This document shows positions 18,145-26,424 of a stretch of 64,000 nucleotides of DNA, one piece after another. The notes under the pieces are model-generated. The model did no database searches. It was not told where the DNA came from and saw nothing but the letters and a program-made list of their open reading frames with translations. The DNA comes from Pseudoalteromonas xiamenensis (GTDB lineage Bacteria > Pseudomonadota > Gammaproteobacteria > Enterobacterales > Alteromonadaceae), in NCBI RefSeq assembly GCF_030994125.1, contig NZ_CP099918.1:372001-436000 (forward strand), written 5' to 3'. Position 1 is the first letter of the stretch; every line of letters begins with the position of its first letter. Position numbers and translations under genes: made by a program.

Positions 18145-18264
18145 TGTATTTGGGGTCGGTATAAAAAATAATTCAAGCGTGTCTAACTTAGTTGATCTAG
18201 CACGTTAACGCGGGTTCTTGGATAAGGTAAAATAGCGACAATTCATTGATGGAAGGGGAACGAA

Positions 18265-18969
18265 TTGACCCGTTTGTTGCAAGCTTTACTACTGAGTTGT
18301 AGTCTCTGTACATACACCTTTGCAAGTGAGCCAAAAGCGGCCACACAACTGCGGATTTCGTATCTAAACCACCCTTCTGTGCTTTCTTTCGCACTTCCAA
18401 TTGTCAAAAGTGCTTACCTACGAGCAGGCGTCGATGCGGATTTTATCGAGCTTCCTGCACATCGTTTATTGCAAGAAATAGATGCAGGACACACTGATGG
18501 CGACGTGATCCATGCACAAGAGATATTTGCACCATTTTCCAACATTATGAAAGTGGGCCCACCCTTGACTCGCGTTGAATATCTACTCCTTTGTGCCCCA
18601 GAAGTGACTTGTGACAACTCGGTTTTGATTTCAAGTCCTGAAACGATTGTGGCCACCGACCAATCAAAAAGAGTGATCACCAGCCAGTACCCTTCAGCAC
18701 GTAACCGTAATTTTTACCCGCTTAATTTTTTAGGAAAACTACCAGAACTCTTAAATACGCATCGATTTAATTACGCCATTTATATTGTTTCAAGCGAATG
18801 GCCGCTCCCCGAAAGCTTGCAACACTTACAGATGCATCCACTTTTTTCATCCGAAGCTTATCACATATTACATAAGCGATTTGCGAGCATTGCACCCGTG
18901 ATAGGAAAAGCCATAGAAGAGGAATTAGAGAGGCGGCATAACCAAGGTAAACAAAACACCAACGAATAG
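18265..18969 (+). CDS. Lone periplasmic solute-binding-like protein
   Basis: 234-residue secreted protein, third of its kind in the window. TTG 18265 is supported by GAAGGGG about 8 bases upstream and by the signal peptide that follows (TRLLQALLLSCSLCTYTFAS). The first lobe reads LRISYLNHPSVLSFALPIVKSAYLRAGVDADFIELPAHRLLQEIDAGHTDGDVIHAQ, the SBP_bac_3-like layout. Two Cys (CAPEVTCDN) may form a disulfide. There are no transporter genes beside it. Function unknown; sensing or scavenging of small solutes is the family expectation. Confidence 0.7.
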   Translation: MTRLLQALLLSCSLCTYTFASEPKAATQLRISYLNHPSVLSFALPIVKSAYLRAGVDADFIELPAHRLLQEIDAGHTDGDVIHAQEIFAPFSNIMKVGPPLTRVEYLLLCAPEVTCDNSVLISSPETIVATDQSKRVITSQYPSARNRNFYPLNFLGKLPELLNTHRFNYAIYIVSSEWPLPESLQHLQMHPLFSSEAYHILHKRFASIAPVIGKAIEEELERRHNQGKQNTNE

Positions 18970-19038
18970 AAAAACGTTGGGCTATTAGGTCATGCTCTGA
19001 TAATAAATCTTTAAATTTGAAACGCGTTACGAGTAACC

Positions 19039-19080
19039 GTGACTGTATGCCTCAAAAACACACATACAGTCACATTTTTT
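19039..19080 (+). terminator. Rho-independent terminator
   Basis: The 11-bp perfect stem GTGACTGTATG (19039-19049) / CATACAGTCAC (19063-19073) with a 13-base loop is followed by TTTTTT at 19075-19080. It terminates the upstream binding-protein gene; the stem may also stop the convergent operon, though no T-run follows on the minus strand. Confidence 0.8.
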
Positions 19081-19088
19081 ATCAGCGA

Positions 19089-19802
19089 TTAATATTCGTA
19101 TTCCAGCGCTAAGCGGAAACTATGGTCCTTTCCATTGTGGCCGATTTCCGATATGAATCCCGCTTCCCACTTTAATTGGCGCTGACCTTCAAAACGGTAA
19201 AGGCCGATAAATCCGGGGCCAATGCCAAAGAAGTCCTGCCCCGCGTAAACCTCTATCGCTGGTTGAAATGCAGGAACAAGACGGTAACGATATTGAGCAC
19301 GGAACTCGCTTTCCCATTCGTCCTCAATGTCTTTTCCCCATTCCCTGATTAAAAAAGCATTCATCGTTAAACTAGTTCTGCCAATCTCTTTTTCGAAAAT
19401 GACACCGGTTGTCGCTTCGTAAGCTGATTCTTTAGTACGTTTTTCAAGTTCAAATAATAGCCCCCAATCAGCCCAGTACTTACCTTGTTCAACGATTTGC
19501 CAACGAACTTCTCCTTCAAACGCAGCTAAATCGTAATTGTCGCTGTCGTTTGGATTCCGCTCGCCAATCGCGAAACCCTCAATGGCAAGTCCTTCCGCTA
19601 TCGCAAAGCCCAAACCAAAACGTTGTGCCAAATAGTTTTTAGTGTCCGTTTGTCTTGAGTGTAATCGCCATTCTGCCGCTTTTTCGTTTGGCAAAACATA
19701 AGGATGATAAACTTTATCCACGACCATCCCATCTGCCCGTGCAAAAATTGGCGACAACGCCACACATAACCAAACTGACACAAACGCAGTTACTCGTTTC
19801 AT
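19089..19802 (-). CDS. Predicted outer-membrane beta-barrel protein, last gene of the operon
   Basis: 237-residue protein with a signal peptide (MKRVTAFVSVWLCVALSPIFARA) and alternating beta-strand patterns (EWRLHSRQTD, FEGEVRWQIVEQGKYWADWGLLFELEKR, EFRAQYRYRLVPAFQPAIEVYAGQ) ending in LALEYEY, consistent with a barrel whose last strand has aromatic residues. It overlaps the FTR1-like gene by 4 bases and closes the ten-gene operon. By position it may be an outer-membrane partner for a metal or for the product of the operon. No named family was recognised. Confidence 0.7.
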   Translation of the reverse strand: MKRVTAFVSVWLCVALSPIFARADGMVVDKVYHPYVLPNEKAAEWRLHSRQTDTKNYLAQRFGLGFAIAEGLAIEGFAIGERNPNDSDNYDLAAFEGEVRWQIVEQGKYWADWGLLFELEKRTKESAYEATTGVIFEKEIGRTSLTMNAFLIREWGKDIEDEWESEFRAQYRYRLVPAFQPAIEVYAGQDFFGIGPGFIGLYRFEGQRQLKWEAGFISEIGHNGKDHSFRLALEYEY

Positions 19803-20545
19803 GCAAGACTCCTTAAGTTACGACGTTGCACCGATGCGATGATAAAAAAACAAAATAATACGCTGCCAATATAGGCCACTAAACTGACAAGCCCCGGGCT
19901 TGCTTCATATCCCATGAGCGCTCTCAACACTCGGCCGACTACCGAATGCTCATCCAAAATGAGCCGCAAATCGTAAACGCCAGAAGAGGTTGGCAATAAA
20001 TCTATTTGCGCCCCTAGATCCGCGGCAATCGCGATTTTGCTGCCTGCATGTAATGCGAATAAGGCTAACAACAGCATTGGCAGTGCACGTACATTTGCAT
20101 TTGCAAGGAAGAAATAAAGCAGTGTGCTGAAGCTAAAACAAATGCCCATTCCCAGCATGGTGCCAATAGCAAGAGATTGCATCGCCTCTGCAGAAGCAAA
20201 GCCAACGATATAGGTTAAGAAATTACTGAGGTAAACCACTATGGCGATGACCATTGCAAATTGCGGCCAGCGACTGTTGTGATGGATGACACTCATAATC
20301 ATCGCAATGTAAAGTGCGGTGAGCATTAGCATTTGGGTAATTTCGAGCCCTCGATAGTCGAACCACTGACTCACCGTACCGATTAAATTTAGGTATACAA
20401 TGCTCAGCCCAACACCCAAAATGGTCGCATTCAATGATTGTCTGTTCGAGATACGGTTGTCGCTAACGACTTGACGCAATAAAACCCATAACAACGCGAT
20501 AGGTAAACATTGATTGATACTGATAATCACAGTGTTAAGAAGCAT
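19799..20545 (-). CDS. FTR1-like integral membrane protein, degenerate iron permease motif
   Basis: 248-residue inner-membrane protein with about seven helices. The C-terminal part (ALHAGSKIAIAADLGAQIDLLPTSSGVYDLRLILDEHSVVGRVLRALMGYEASPGLVSLVAYIGSVLF) has the layout of FTR1/EfeU permeases (LL-HALxGYxxxPSG). The first helix, where FTR1 has the iron-binding REGLE motif, reads NQCLPIALLWVLL and lacks it. So it is either a divergent permease for another metal or a non-transporting relative. It overlaps the cupredoxin gene by 11 bases and the outer-membrane protein gene by 4. Confidence 0.65.
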   Translation of the reverse strand: MLLNTVIISINQCLPIALLWVLLRQVVSDNRISNRQSLNATILGVGLSIVYLNLIGTVSQWFDYRGLEITQMLMLTALYIAMIMSVIHHNSRWPQFAMVIAIVVYLSNFLTYIVGFASAEAMQSLAIGTMLGMGICFSFSTLLYFFLANANVRALPMLLLALFALHAGSKIAIAADLGAQIDLLPTSSGVYDLRLILDEHSVVGRVLRALMGYEASPGLVSLVAYIGSVLFCFFIIASVQRRNLRSLA

Positions 20546-20885
20546 TGTCTGGCTCCTTCGCGACCACTACCCCTTGCGCTGTGTTTGGTGAGAACTCACC
20601 AAAAAAACGGTATTCACCCGGTTCTAACGGACCGATGTAAATAACACTTTTACGACCGGGAAAAAGTACCTTCTCTCTATTCAGATCAAAACTGTCAAAC
20701 TCTTCAGGTTCGGCGTCTTTGTTTTCAATCACTAAGCGAACTTTCTTTCCTGCTGGCACTTCGACTTTCGCGGGCGTGAACAGGTGGTTTTCAAGTACCA
20801 ATAGAAAGCTGTCACTCGCAAAAGCAAGTGTACTGATAAAAAATCCGCTAAACGTCAATAAAAGACAAAAAGCGTTAATTTTCAT
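20535..20885 (-). CDS. Cupredoxin-fold periplasmic protein
   Basis: 116-residue secreted protein. Signal peptide MKINAFCLLLTFSGFFISTLAFA, then a cupredoxin-like sandwich (LVLENHLFTPAKVEVPAGKKVRLVIENKDAEPEEFDSFDLNREKVLFPGRKSVIYIGPLEPGEYRFFGEFSPNTAQGVVV). This is the EfeO-type cupredoxin domain often found beside FTR1 permeases. Its relatives commonly carry a His in the (EF)HxxTAQG stretch; here the position is Ser, and no His or mature Cys ligand is seen, so copper binding by the classical site is unlikely. Acidic residues (DAEPEEFDSFD) could bind Fe(III). Confidence 0.75.
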   Translation of the reverse strand: MKINAFCLLLTFSGFFISTLAFASDSFLLVLENHLFTPAKVEVPAGKKVRLVIENKDAEPEEFDSFDLNREKVLFPGRKSVIYIGPLEPGEYRFFGEFSPNTAQGVVVAKEPDNAS

Positions 20886-22185
20886 CTGACTCCTTGTTAA
20901 ACCATACTGTTACCATAAGACCGCCAAGACTAGCACGAGATAGTTCAATTTTAGCATGATAAATTGCAATTATTTGTTGAACAATTGCCATACCCAAGCC
21001 CGCACCTTTTTCACCTGAGGGGTGTTTATCACCCCCAACCCGATAAAATCGGTCAAAAACGCGCGCGATTTGCTCATCGGTCATGCCAGGTCCAGAATCC
21101 TCAATACGCCAACCTACTTGGTTATTTTTCTGAATCAGCTCGAGTTTAATTTCGCCACCTTGCGGTGTGTACTTAACCGCATTACTCAGCAAATTTCCCA
21201 GTAACGTATTCAAAGTGAAATCACATCCTTGAATGGTTGCGCTATCACCTTGCAGACTAATTTGGTGATTCTTAGCGTCTATCTTGGCATAGTTGTCAGC
21301 CACAATTTGTTGCGTCACGATCAGTAAGTCTTTTGCGCTAAATTGGTTTTGCCACGTATCCGGCTCTGTACGCGCAAGCGTCAACATTTGCTCAACAATA
21401 TGATTAAGCTGAGCAATACCAAGCTCCATAGCTTTGATACCATGCATATCGCCTGAAGCGACATTATGCAAATTTACCTTCAAACTACTAATGGGCGTTT
21501 TCAATTCATGGGCGGCATCGGAGGCGAAATAGCGTTCTCTTAAATACGCTGCCTCGACTTTCTTGAACAAACTATTCATCCGTTCAATAACTGGGGCTAC
21601 TTCTGCGTCTTCAGAGCTCGTATTAAGCTGTGTGAAATCATTCGCGCGTCGAAATTGAAGCTCCTTGGAAAGTAAGGTTAACGGTTTTAATGCTCGCCTT
21701 ACATACCAAGCAATGGCAAGCGCGAGGAAGGGCATTATGAGTACAAGGGGTGTCATCGCCGACACGATCAGCGATTCAATCAGTGCAAAACGTTTATTTA
21801 CGGGCTCAGCCAGAAGCAGCGTTTTGCCTTCCTTTTGCGCGGCATAAATCCTGAGCCGCTTGCCTGATACATTAACCGTTTTGAATTCAGATTTTAGGAA
21901 ATCTTCTTGTGGAGTGCTTTGCAAAAGTGCAGCACTGTATACAGTTTCTTCACCTTGCCAAAGTTTCGCATAAAACTCGTTTTGTTCCGGCCAAGAGGCA
22001 ACTGGCGTCTCGATTAATACCTGACTCAAGCTAACAAGCTGCTGATCTAACTGTTTTTCCGCTTCGTTAAAACTCGTCTCATAACCTTGTAGCAGCGCCA
22101 TAAATGCCGTGAGTACAAGGCAGGACAAGATGATTAACGTCAACCTTAAGTTAATGGACAAACGTTTGACTGGGGCCGTTGTCAT
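20875..22185 (-). CDS. Sensor histidine kinase (QseC/PmrB type)
   Basis: 436-residue two-component sensor. Helix 1 is at 13-33, a periplasmic domain at about 34-135, helix 2 at about 138-162, then HAMP, the H-box FASDAAHELKTPISSL with H226, and a complete ATPase domain (N-box LLGNLLSNAVKYTPQGG, G1 DSGPGM, F-box FDRFYR, G2 GAGLGMAI). The periplasmic part holds one ExxE (E67-Q-N-E70), the motif type used by PmrB for Fe(III), inside a 2CSK_N-like domain. It directly abuts the response-regulator stop. It is likely to sense a metal or the environment of the envelope for this operon. Confidence 0.9.
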   Translation of the reverse strand: MTTAPVKRLSINLRLTLIILSCLVLTAFMALLQGYETSFNEAEKQLDQQLVSLSQVLIETPVASWPEQNEFYAKLWQGEETVYSAALLQSTPQEDFLKSEFKTVNVSGKRLRIYAAQKEGKTLLLAEPVNKRFALIESLIVSAMTPLVLIMPFLALAIAWYVRRALKPLTLLSKELQFRRANDFTQLNTSSEDAEVAPVIERMNSLFKKVEAAYLRERYFASDAAHELKTPISSLKVNLHNVASGDMHGIKAMELGIAQLNHIVEQMLTLARTEPDTWQNQFSAKDLLIVTQQIVADNYAKIDAKNHQISLQGDSATIQGCDFTLNTLLGNLLSNAVKYTPQGGEIKLELIQKNNQVGWRIEDSGPGMTDEQIARVFDRFYRVGGDKHPSGEKGAGLGMAIVQQIIAIYHAKIELSRASLGGLMVTVWFNKESDEN

Positions 22186-22844
22186 TTACTTCTTACCCAT
22201 CACGTAACCAATGCCACGTAATGTTTTAATCGTATCTTTAGGGAGTTTTTTACGAAGGTGGTGAATATGAACTTCAATCGCATTCGAACCAAGTTCTTCA
22301 CCCCATTGATAAAGCTTATTTTCAAGCTGTTCTTTAGATAACACTCGCCCCACATTTTCCATCAATGCTTTTAACAACATGAATTCTTTACGTGGTAAAT
22401 TGAGCGCAACGCCATCAACGGATGCGGAGTGACTAGCTAAATCCAACTCAATTCCATCTTGCTTGATAACACTCGACGTTGTTTGAGTAAAACGACGGCT
22501 AATTACACGAAGACGCGCAAAAAGTTCAATTGGCTCAAATGGTTTAGGTAGGTAGTCATCTGCGCCTAAATCAAGACCCGAAATTTTATCTTGAATGCTG
22601 TCGCGCGCCGTTAGGATAATAACCGCGATCGCCATTTTCTTACGTCGAATGGTCTTTAACAGATTTAGGCCATCACCGTCTGGAAGACCTAAATCTAAAA
22701 CGACTAATTCCGTATTGTTTTCACTCAACAGGTTTTCCGCAGCAGCTAACGTAGGCGCGTGATCAACACTGTAACCTTCTTTTGCAGCGAGTGTATAAGC
22801 CCTTCAGCGAGAAGGGCATCATCTTCAACTAATAATAATCTCAT
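22186..22844 (-). pseudogene. OmpR-family response regulator with a one-base frameshift
   Basis: The reading begins at ATG 22844 with MRLLLVEDDALLAEGLIHSL, a perfect receiver start (acidic pair D8/D9), then runs out of frame to a stop. From about 22788 the -1 frame continues with AKEGYSVDHAPTLAAAENLLSENNTELVVLDLGLPDGDG and a full receiver (phospho-Asp in VVLDLGLPD, conserved Lys in LPKPFEP) and winged-helix domain to 22186. Restoring one missing base near 22784-22790 gives 219 residues, exactly the family length. No classical slippery heptamer is present. It is either a recent mutation inactivating the receiver or a sequencing error; internal initiation at TTG 22728 would give a protein lacking the first strand and helix. 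It overlaps the TPR gene by one base (TAATG). Confidence 0.85.
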
Positions 22845-23494
22845 TAATGCTTTTTCAGTTTCTTTTCTACTTTCGCCAATAACTCATCAACTTCAAGCTG
22901 GCGATATTTATCTGCTTTCTCACGACCATCACGTTTAGGTGCTGACTTTGCCTTTTGCAAATGTTCAAAAGCCGCTTGGTATTTTTTCTCATCATAGAGA
23001 AAATCGGCGTAAAAGTAATTAACATCCAAACCATCTGGGTTAATTTCTAATGACTTTTTGAAAAAATTTTGGGCTTTTTTGTCGCTACCAAAACCAATAG
23101 GCCAACCTGGAACCTTCGCGTATAACGTACCTAAACTCGTTAGTGCTGAGCCTTGCAGCGCATTCTCATCAATTTTGATGGCTTTTTCTAACTCATCTTT
23201 TGCTGCTTCAGCAAGACCCAATGCGCCTAAACCACCTTTAGCACCAGCAAAACTAGACTGAACAATTCCATGCCAAATATGGCTTTCTGCTTTTTCAGGA
23301 TAATGCTCTACCAACGCTTCACTTTCTTTTACTAACGCTTCAAACGCCTTTTCTTTTGCATCATCCTGCAGTTCATAATTCACAGTAGCCCAACTGTGTT
23401 GAACCGCGCTTAGGTCCGCTAAGAAATCATTCCCAGCCCAGAGCTGAGTACAGAACAAGGCACTGCTTGCTAAAATAAATGCTTTGATTTTCAT
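22844..23494 (-). CDS. Secreted TPR-like protein in the operon
   Basis: 216-residue periplasmic protein with signal peptide MKIKAFILASSALFCTQLWA. Helical repeats follow: AVQHSWATVNYELQDDAKEKAFEALVKESEALVEHYPEKAESHIWHGIVQSSFA, LEKAIKIDENALQGSALTSLGTLYAKVPGWPIGFGSDKKAQNFFKKSLEINPDGLDVNYFYADFLYDEKKYQAAFEHL. The central PGWPIGFGSDKKA motif with its TPR pair defines a small family of gammaproteobacterial proteins. It overlaps the SDR gene by 4 bases and the regulator by 1, so it is translated as part of the operon. Role unknown. Confidence 0.8.
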   Translation of the reverse strand: MKIKAFILASSALFCTQLWAGNDFLADLSAVQHSWATVNYELQDDAKEKAFEALVKESEALVEHYPEKAESHIWHGIVQSSFAGAKGGLGALGLAEAAKDELEKAIKIDENALQGSALTSLGTLYAKVPGWPIGFGSDKKAQNFFKKSLEINPDGLDVNYFYADFLYDEKKYQAAFEHLQKAKSAPKRDGREKADKYRQLEVDELLAKVEKKLKKH

Positions 23495-24279
23495 AATGAT
23501 GACTCCTTAGTTCCTAAGAATGATTTAATGGTTTTTAACTGTTTAATAATGGCCGAGTCGACAAGTTCTGGGAGGAGTCCATTTAGTCTTGCAAAGAACT
23601 TCTCTGGAAACCCTATAGCACGGCGTCTCGCTGACGAATTGAGTAGTGTCATGAATTCATTGGCGACCAATTCTGGCGAATCCATTTTATTCCCCAATGC
23701 TTCGTTCATCGCTCGTACTTTCATATCGTTAATTTTCGTATCGGTTGCTCGAGGTGCGAGATACTTTACTTGCACCTCTCCATCCAATTCCCGAGATAAC
23801 GCTTCGGTAAAACCTCGAAGTCCAAATTTGGACGCGCAGTAAATGCTTTGATATGGATAACCAATGGCACCAAACGCGGACCCAATGTTGACAATCGTAC
23901 CGTGAGTACGTTTTAGTTGCGTGAGTAACGCTTGTGTAAGTCGCATTGGCGCAACTAAGTTCACGCACAGCTGATTCAAGATCATGGAACTTGGCGTGTT
24001 CTCGAAAGGCAACATTTGATTCAATCCCGCATTATTCACGAGTAATGCCGCTCCACCTAACGCGTCCGCACGCACCGCGATTGCAGCCATTGCACGCTCA
24101 TCTTGTAGGTCTTCGACAATGATCTCATGGCCTTCTCCAAGTGACTTACGGAGCGTTTCCAATGCGGTTTCGTTTCGTCCAACCAATAGGCAACGCCAAC
24201 CACTTTGCGCTAATTTTTTTGCTATTTCCGCACCGATCCCGCCAGTTGCTCCGGTCACTACGGCTAATTTTTTACTCAT
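23491..24279 (-). CDS. Short-chain dehydrogenase/reductase
   Basis: 262-residue classical SDR. The cofactor motif TGATGGIG is at 9-16, NNAG at 82-85, and the catalytic set S134 (IGSAFG), Y147 and K151 (YCASK) is complete. The GR after beta-2 (LLVGRNE) suggests NADP(H) preference. It overlaps both neighbours by 4 bases. In context it would reduce a keto, or oxidise a hydroxy, intermediate made by the AMP-binding and diiron enzymes upstream in the operon. The C-terminal part (GFPEKFFARLNGLLPELVDSAIIKQL) resembles membrane-associated SDRs that act on lipids. Confidence 0.92.
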   Translation of the reverse strand: MSKKLAVVTGATGGIGAEIAKKLAQSGWRCLLVGRNETALETLRKSLGEGHEIIVEDLQDERAMAAIAVRADALGGAALLVNNAGLNQMLPFENTPSSMILNQLCVNLVAPMRLTQALLTQLKRTHGTIVNIGSAFGAIGYPYQSIYCASKFGLRGFTEALSRELDGEVQVKYLAPRATDTKINDMKVRAMNEALGNKMDSPELVANEFMTLLNSSARRRAIGFPEKFFARLNGLLPELVDSAIIKQLKTIKSFLGTKESSL

Positions 24280-24965
24280 GCAACCTCCTCATTATTCATA
24301 AGAGGTACTGCTGGATTTGCCTCGATAGCGCGAAACACATCGCCATACAGTCGATAAAAGCGTTTTGCACTATGAATGATGAGAGCCTGCTCTTTAGGGC
24401 ACGTAATTTTCTCCATCAAACCTTTGAAAAAGTCGATGTGTTCAATGTCTAATGCACCATGAGACGTTAAATAGCTGAACGCTTTTCTTGGTAGATCCAA
24501 TTTTTCACGGATCATCTTGGCTGCGTTATCAGCTAACGCTATCGATGTGCCTTCAAGTACATTCACCATGCCGAAGAAGCACAATGGATTTACTCGATTG
24601 ATGCTGTCGTACGCATAGCTCACCATCATTTCTGCAGCAAAACTTGGCGTACTGTGACGAACGACTTCTTTATCGTATCCGCATGCTTGGATGTCATTCA
24701 AAATCCACTCTTGATGGCCCATTTCTTCTTCGATGTAATGACCAATTGCTTCACGCAACCATTCTTTAGAATCATCAAGTTTTCCGCCGCACGTCATTAA
24801 CAGTGGCACGGTGTGCTTAACATGGTGATAAGCTTGTTGTAAAAAAGAGACGTATTGGCCTGTTGAAATATTACCAGTAAATACGTCCGCAATAATCGGG
24901 GCACTTGTCAAATACTCACGTTCTGCTTGAGTTTCCGCTTGTAAAATATCGTAAAATGAAGTCAT
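24276..24965 (-). CDS. Heme-oxygenase-like diiron (HDO/TenA-like) enzyme
   Basis: 229-residue all-helical protein of the iron-containing redox enzyme group, related in fold to TenA, CADD and UndA. Candidate iron ligands: H47/H48/H51 in the first core helix, E81 and H84 (EEEMGHQ), E138 (NVLEGT), and H169, D173, H176 (SHGALDIEH). This spread matches the ligand pattern of heme-oxygenase-like diiron oxidases, which perform C-C cleavage, N-oxygenation or desaturation. Here it sits between an adenylating enzyme and a reductase, which implies a tailoring step on an acyl or amino-acyl substrate. It lies 10 bases after the AMP-binding gene and overlaps the SDR gene by 4. Confidence 0.8.
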   Translation of the reverse strand: MTSFYDILQAETQAEREYLTSAPIIADVFTGNISTGQYVSFLQQAYHHVKHTVPLLMTCGGKLDDSKEWLREAIGHYIEEEMGHQEWILNDIQACGYDKEVVRHSTPSFAAEMMVSYAYDSINRVNPLCFFGMVNVLEGTSIALADNAAKMIREKLDLPRKAFSYLTSHGALDIEHIDFFKGLMEKITCPKEQALIIHSAKRFYRLYGDVFRAIEANPAVPLMNNEEVA

Positions 24966-24975
24966 TTATGCTCTC

Positions 24976-26424
24976 CTAAGCAATTCGTGATGTTTGATAG
25001 AGTTCTGCAATTTCGTCTTGGAAATGAAGCGCAATTGCATCTCTTTTTGGTCTACCATTTGCCGTCAACAGACCTGATTCTGGTGACATAGGTGTATTCA
25101 GCCTAAACCAGCGATTGACTTTGGCATACGCTGGAAGCTGAAGGTTAATTTGTTCAACGTGTTTTTCTATTTGCTCATTTGTAATTGTTGGCAATGCGTA
25201 GATGACCGCAACGAGAAAGGCTTGTGCTTCACCAAAAACAACACATTGCAGCAACCAAGGAGCACTTTGAAGCGCACTCTCAGGCCATTCAGGGCTGATG
25301 TTTCGTCCAAGGCTCGAAATAATCAGATTTTTAGACCGGCCGCTAATGACAACCCGATCTTCAACCATTTCAACTAAATCCCCCGTGGCTAACCACTCAC
25401 CTTGATTGAAAGCAGGTTGTCCTAAGTACCCAAGGAATAGCGGGCCTTTTACACATAATTCACCATCGACAACCTTGGCATCTAGATGCGGAAGTATTTC
25501 GCCGACGCTCCCGTCTTGAGTACCCACATTCAGCGCAACAACCGAGCCGGCTTCAGATAAACCATAACCTTGAAATGCTGGAATATTGAATGCCTGAGCG
25601 GCTTCTAATAAGGTTTTCGGCACTTGCGCTCCACCAACCGCAACAAACGATAGACTCTCTGGCGCGGTCCAACCTGTCGATGCACTTAGAACTAGCACTT
25701 TTAGCAGTTCAGGAACCAAAATCATGGTTTCCGGATTGGTTGTTACAATACGCGTTAAGAACGCTGTCGGGTCGGACAGTGAAGTACCCGAAAAACCAAG
25801 CTGCGTTAGGCTCGATACGATTACTTTGCCTCCAGCTAATAGCGGCGCGTAAATACCCGCGACATTTTCTAACAGCACCGAAAAAGGAAGCACACTTAAG
25901 TGTGTAGGCCAAGGAACTGCTATTTTCTCTTTTAAACTTTTGGCGACAGTGAGTTGATTCTCGAGTGAAAGGCACACTCCTTTCGGTTGACCAGTCGACC
26001 CTGACGTAAAGGTGATCTTTTGCGTCCCAACATGGAGGTTTACTTGCTCAACATCTTGCTTGTATACGTATAACTCTGAACCAAACACATTAAATTGCTC
26101 GATAAGTTCTAATCCATCGAGCGGTGCATCCGACACCAGAATTTTTGCACCTGCAGACTTAGACGCGTAGTTTCTCTGTTCTTCAGTAAAGAATGGTGGC
26201 AATGGTAAATGAACCTTTTTGCTTGATATAAGCGCCAAATCGAATACAACCCAAGCAAGAGAGTTATCCATCAAACTGGCAATAACATTACTCTCGTACC
26301 CGTCAATTTGGTCGGCAACGCACTGAGTGATCAGCGCTAGCTCGGAAAAAGTGACTCTTTTATCATCATTCAACAATGCGATATCGAGTGGCTGGTGTGG
26401 GCACAGTTTTAATAAGTCATTCAT
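24976..26424 (-). CDS. AMP-binding (acyl-activating, ANL superfamily) enzyme
   Basis: 482-residue adenylate-forming enzyme. The P-loop TFTSGSTGQPKG is at 138-149, followed by GYGLSEAGSVVALN (substrate/AMP region), TGDLVE, and a C-terminal lid (VVISGRSKNLIISSLGRNISPEWPE). It is shorter than the usual 550-600-residue acyl-CoA synthetases. At the end, LLTANGRPKRDAI aligns with the lid segment that normally carries the catalytic Lys; an Arg seems to occupy that position, so the half-reaction may be altered. It probably activates a fatty or other carboxylic acid for the adjacent GNAT-like and diiron proteins. It overlaps the thermostable-hemolysin gene by 4 bases. Confidence 0.85.
   Translation of the reverse strand: MNDLLKLCPHQPLDIALLNDDKRVTFSELALITQCVADQIDGYESNVIASLMDNSLAWVVFDLALISSKKVHLPLPPFFTEEQRNYASKSAGAKILVSDAPLDGLELIEQFNVFGSELYVYKQDVEQVNLHVGTQKITFTSGSTGQPKGVCLSLENQLTVAKSLKEKIAVPWPTHLSVLPFSVLLENVAGIYAPLLAGGKVIVSSLTQLGFSGTSLSDPTAFLTRIVTTNPETMILVPELLKVLVLSASTGWTAPESLSFVAVGGAQVPKTLLEAAQAFNIPAFQGYGLSEAGSVVALNVGTQDGSVGEILPHLDAKVVDGELCVKGPLFLGYLGQPAFNQGEWLATGDLVEMVEDRVVISGRSKNLIISSLGRNISPEWPESALQSAPWLLQCVVFGEAQAFLVAVIYALPTITNEQIEKHVEQINLQLPAYAKVNRWFRLNTPMSPESGLLTANGRPKRDAIALHFQDEIAELYQTSRIA

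Noticed and set aside
22784-22790. Programmed -1 frameshift in the response regulator
   Set aside because: The local sequence CTGCAAAAGAAG does not form a classical X-XXY-YYZ slippery site and no downstream stimulatory hairpin was evident; mutation or sequencing error is simpler.
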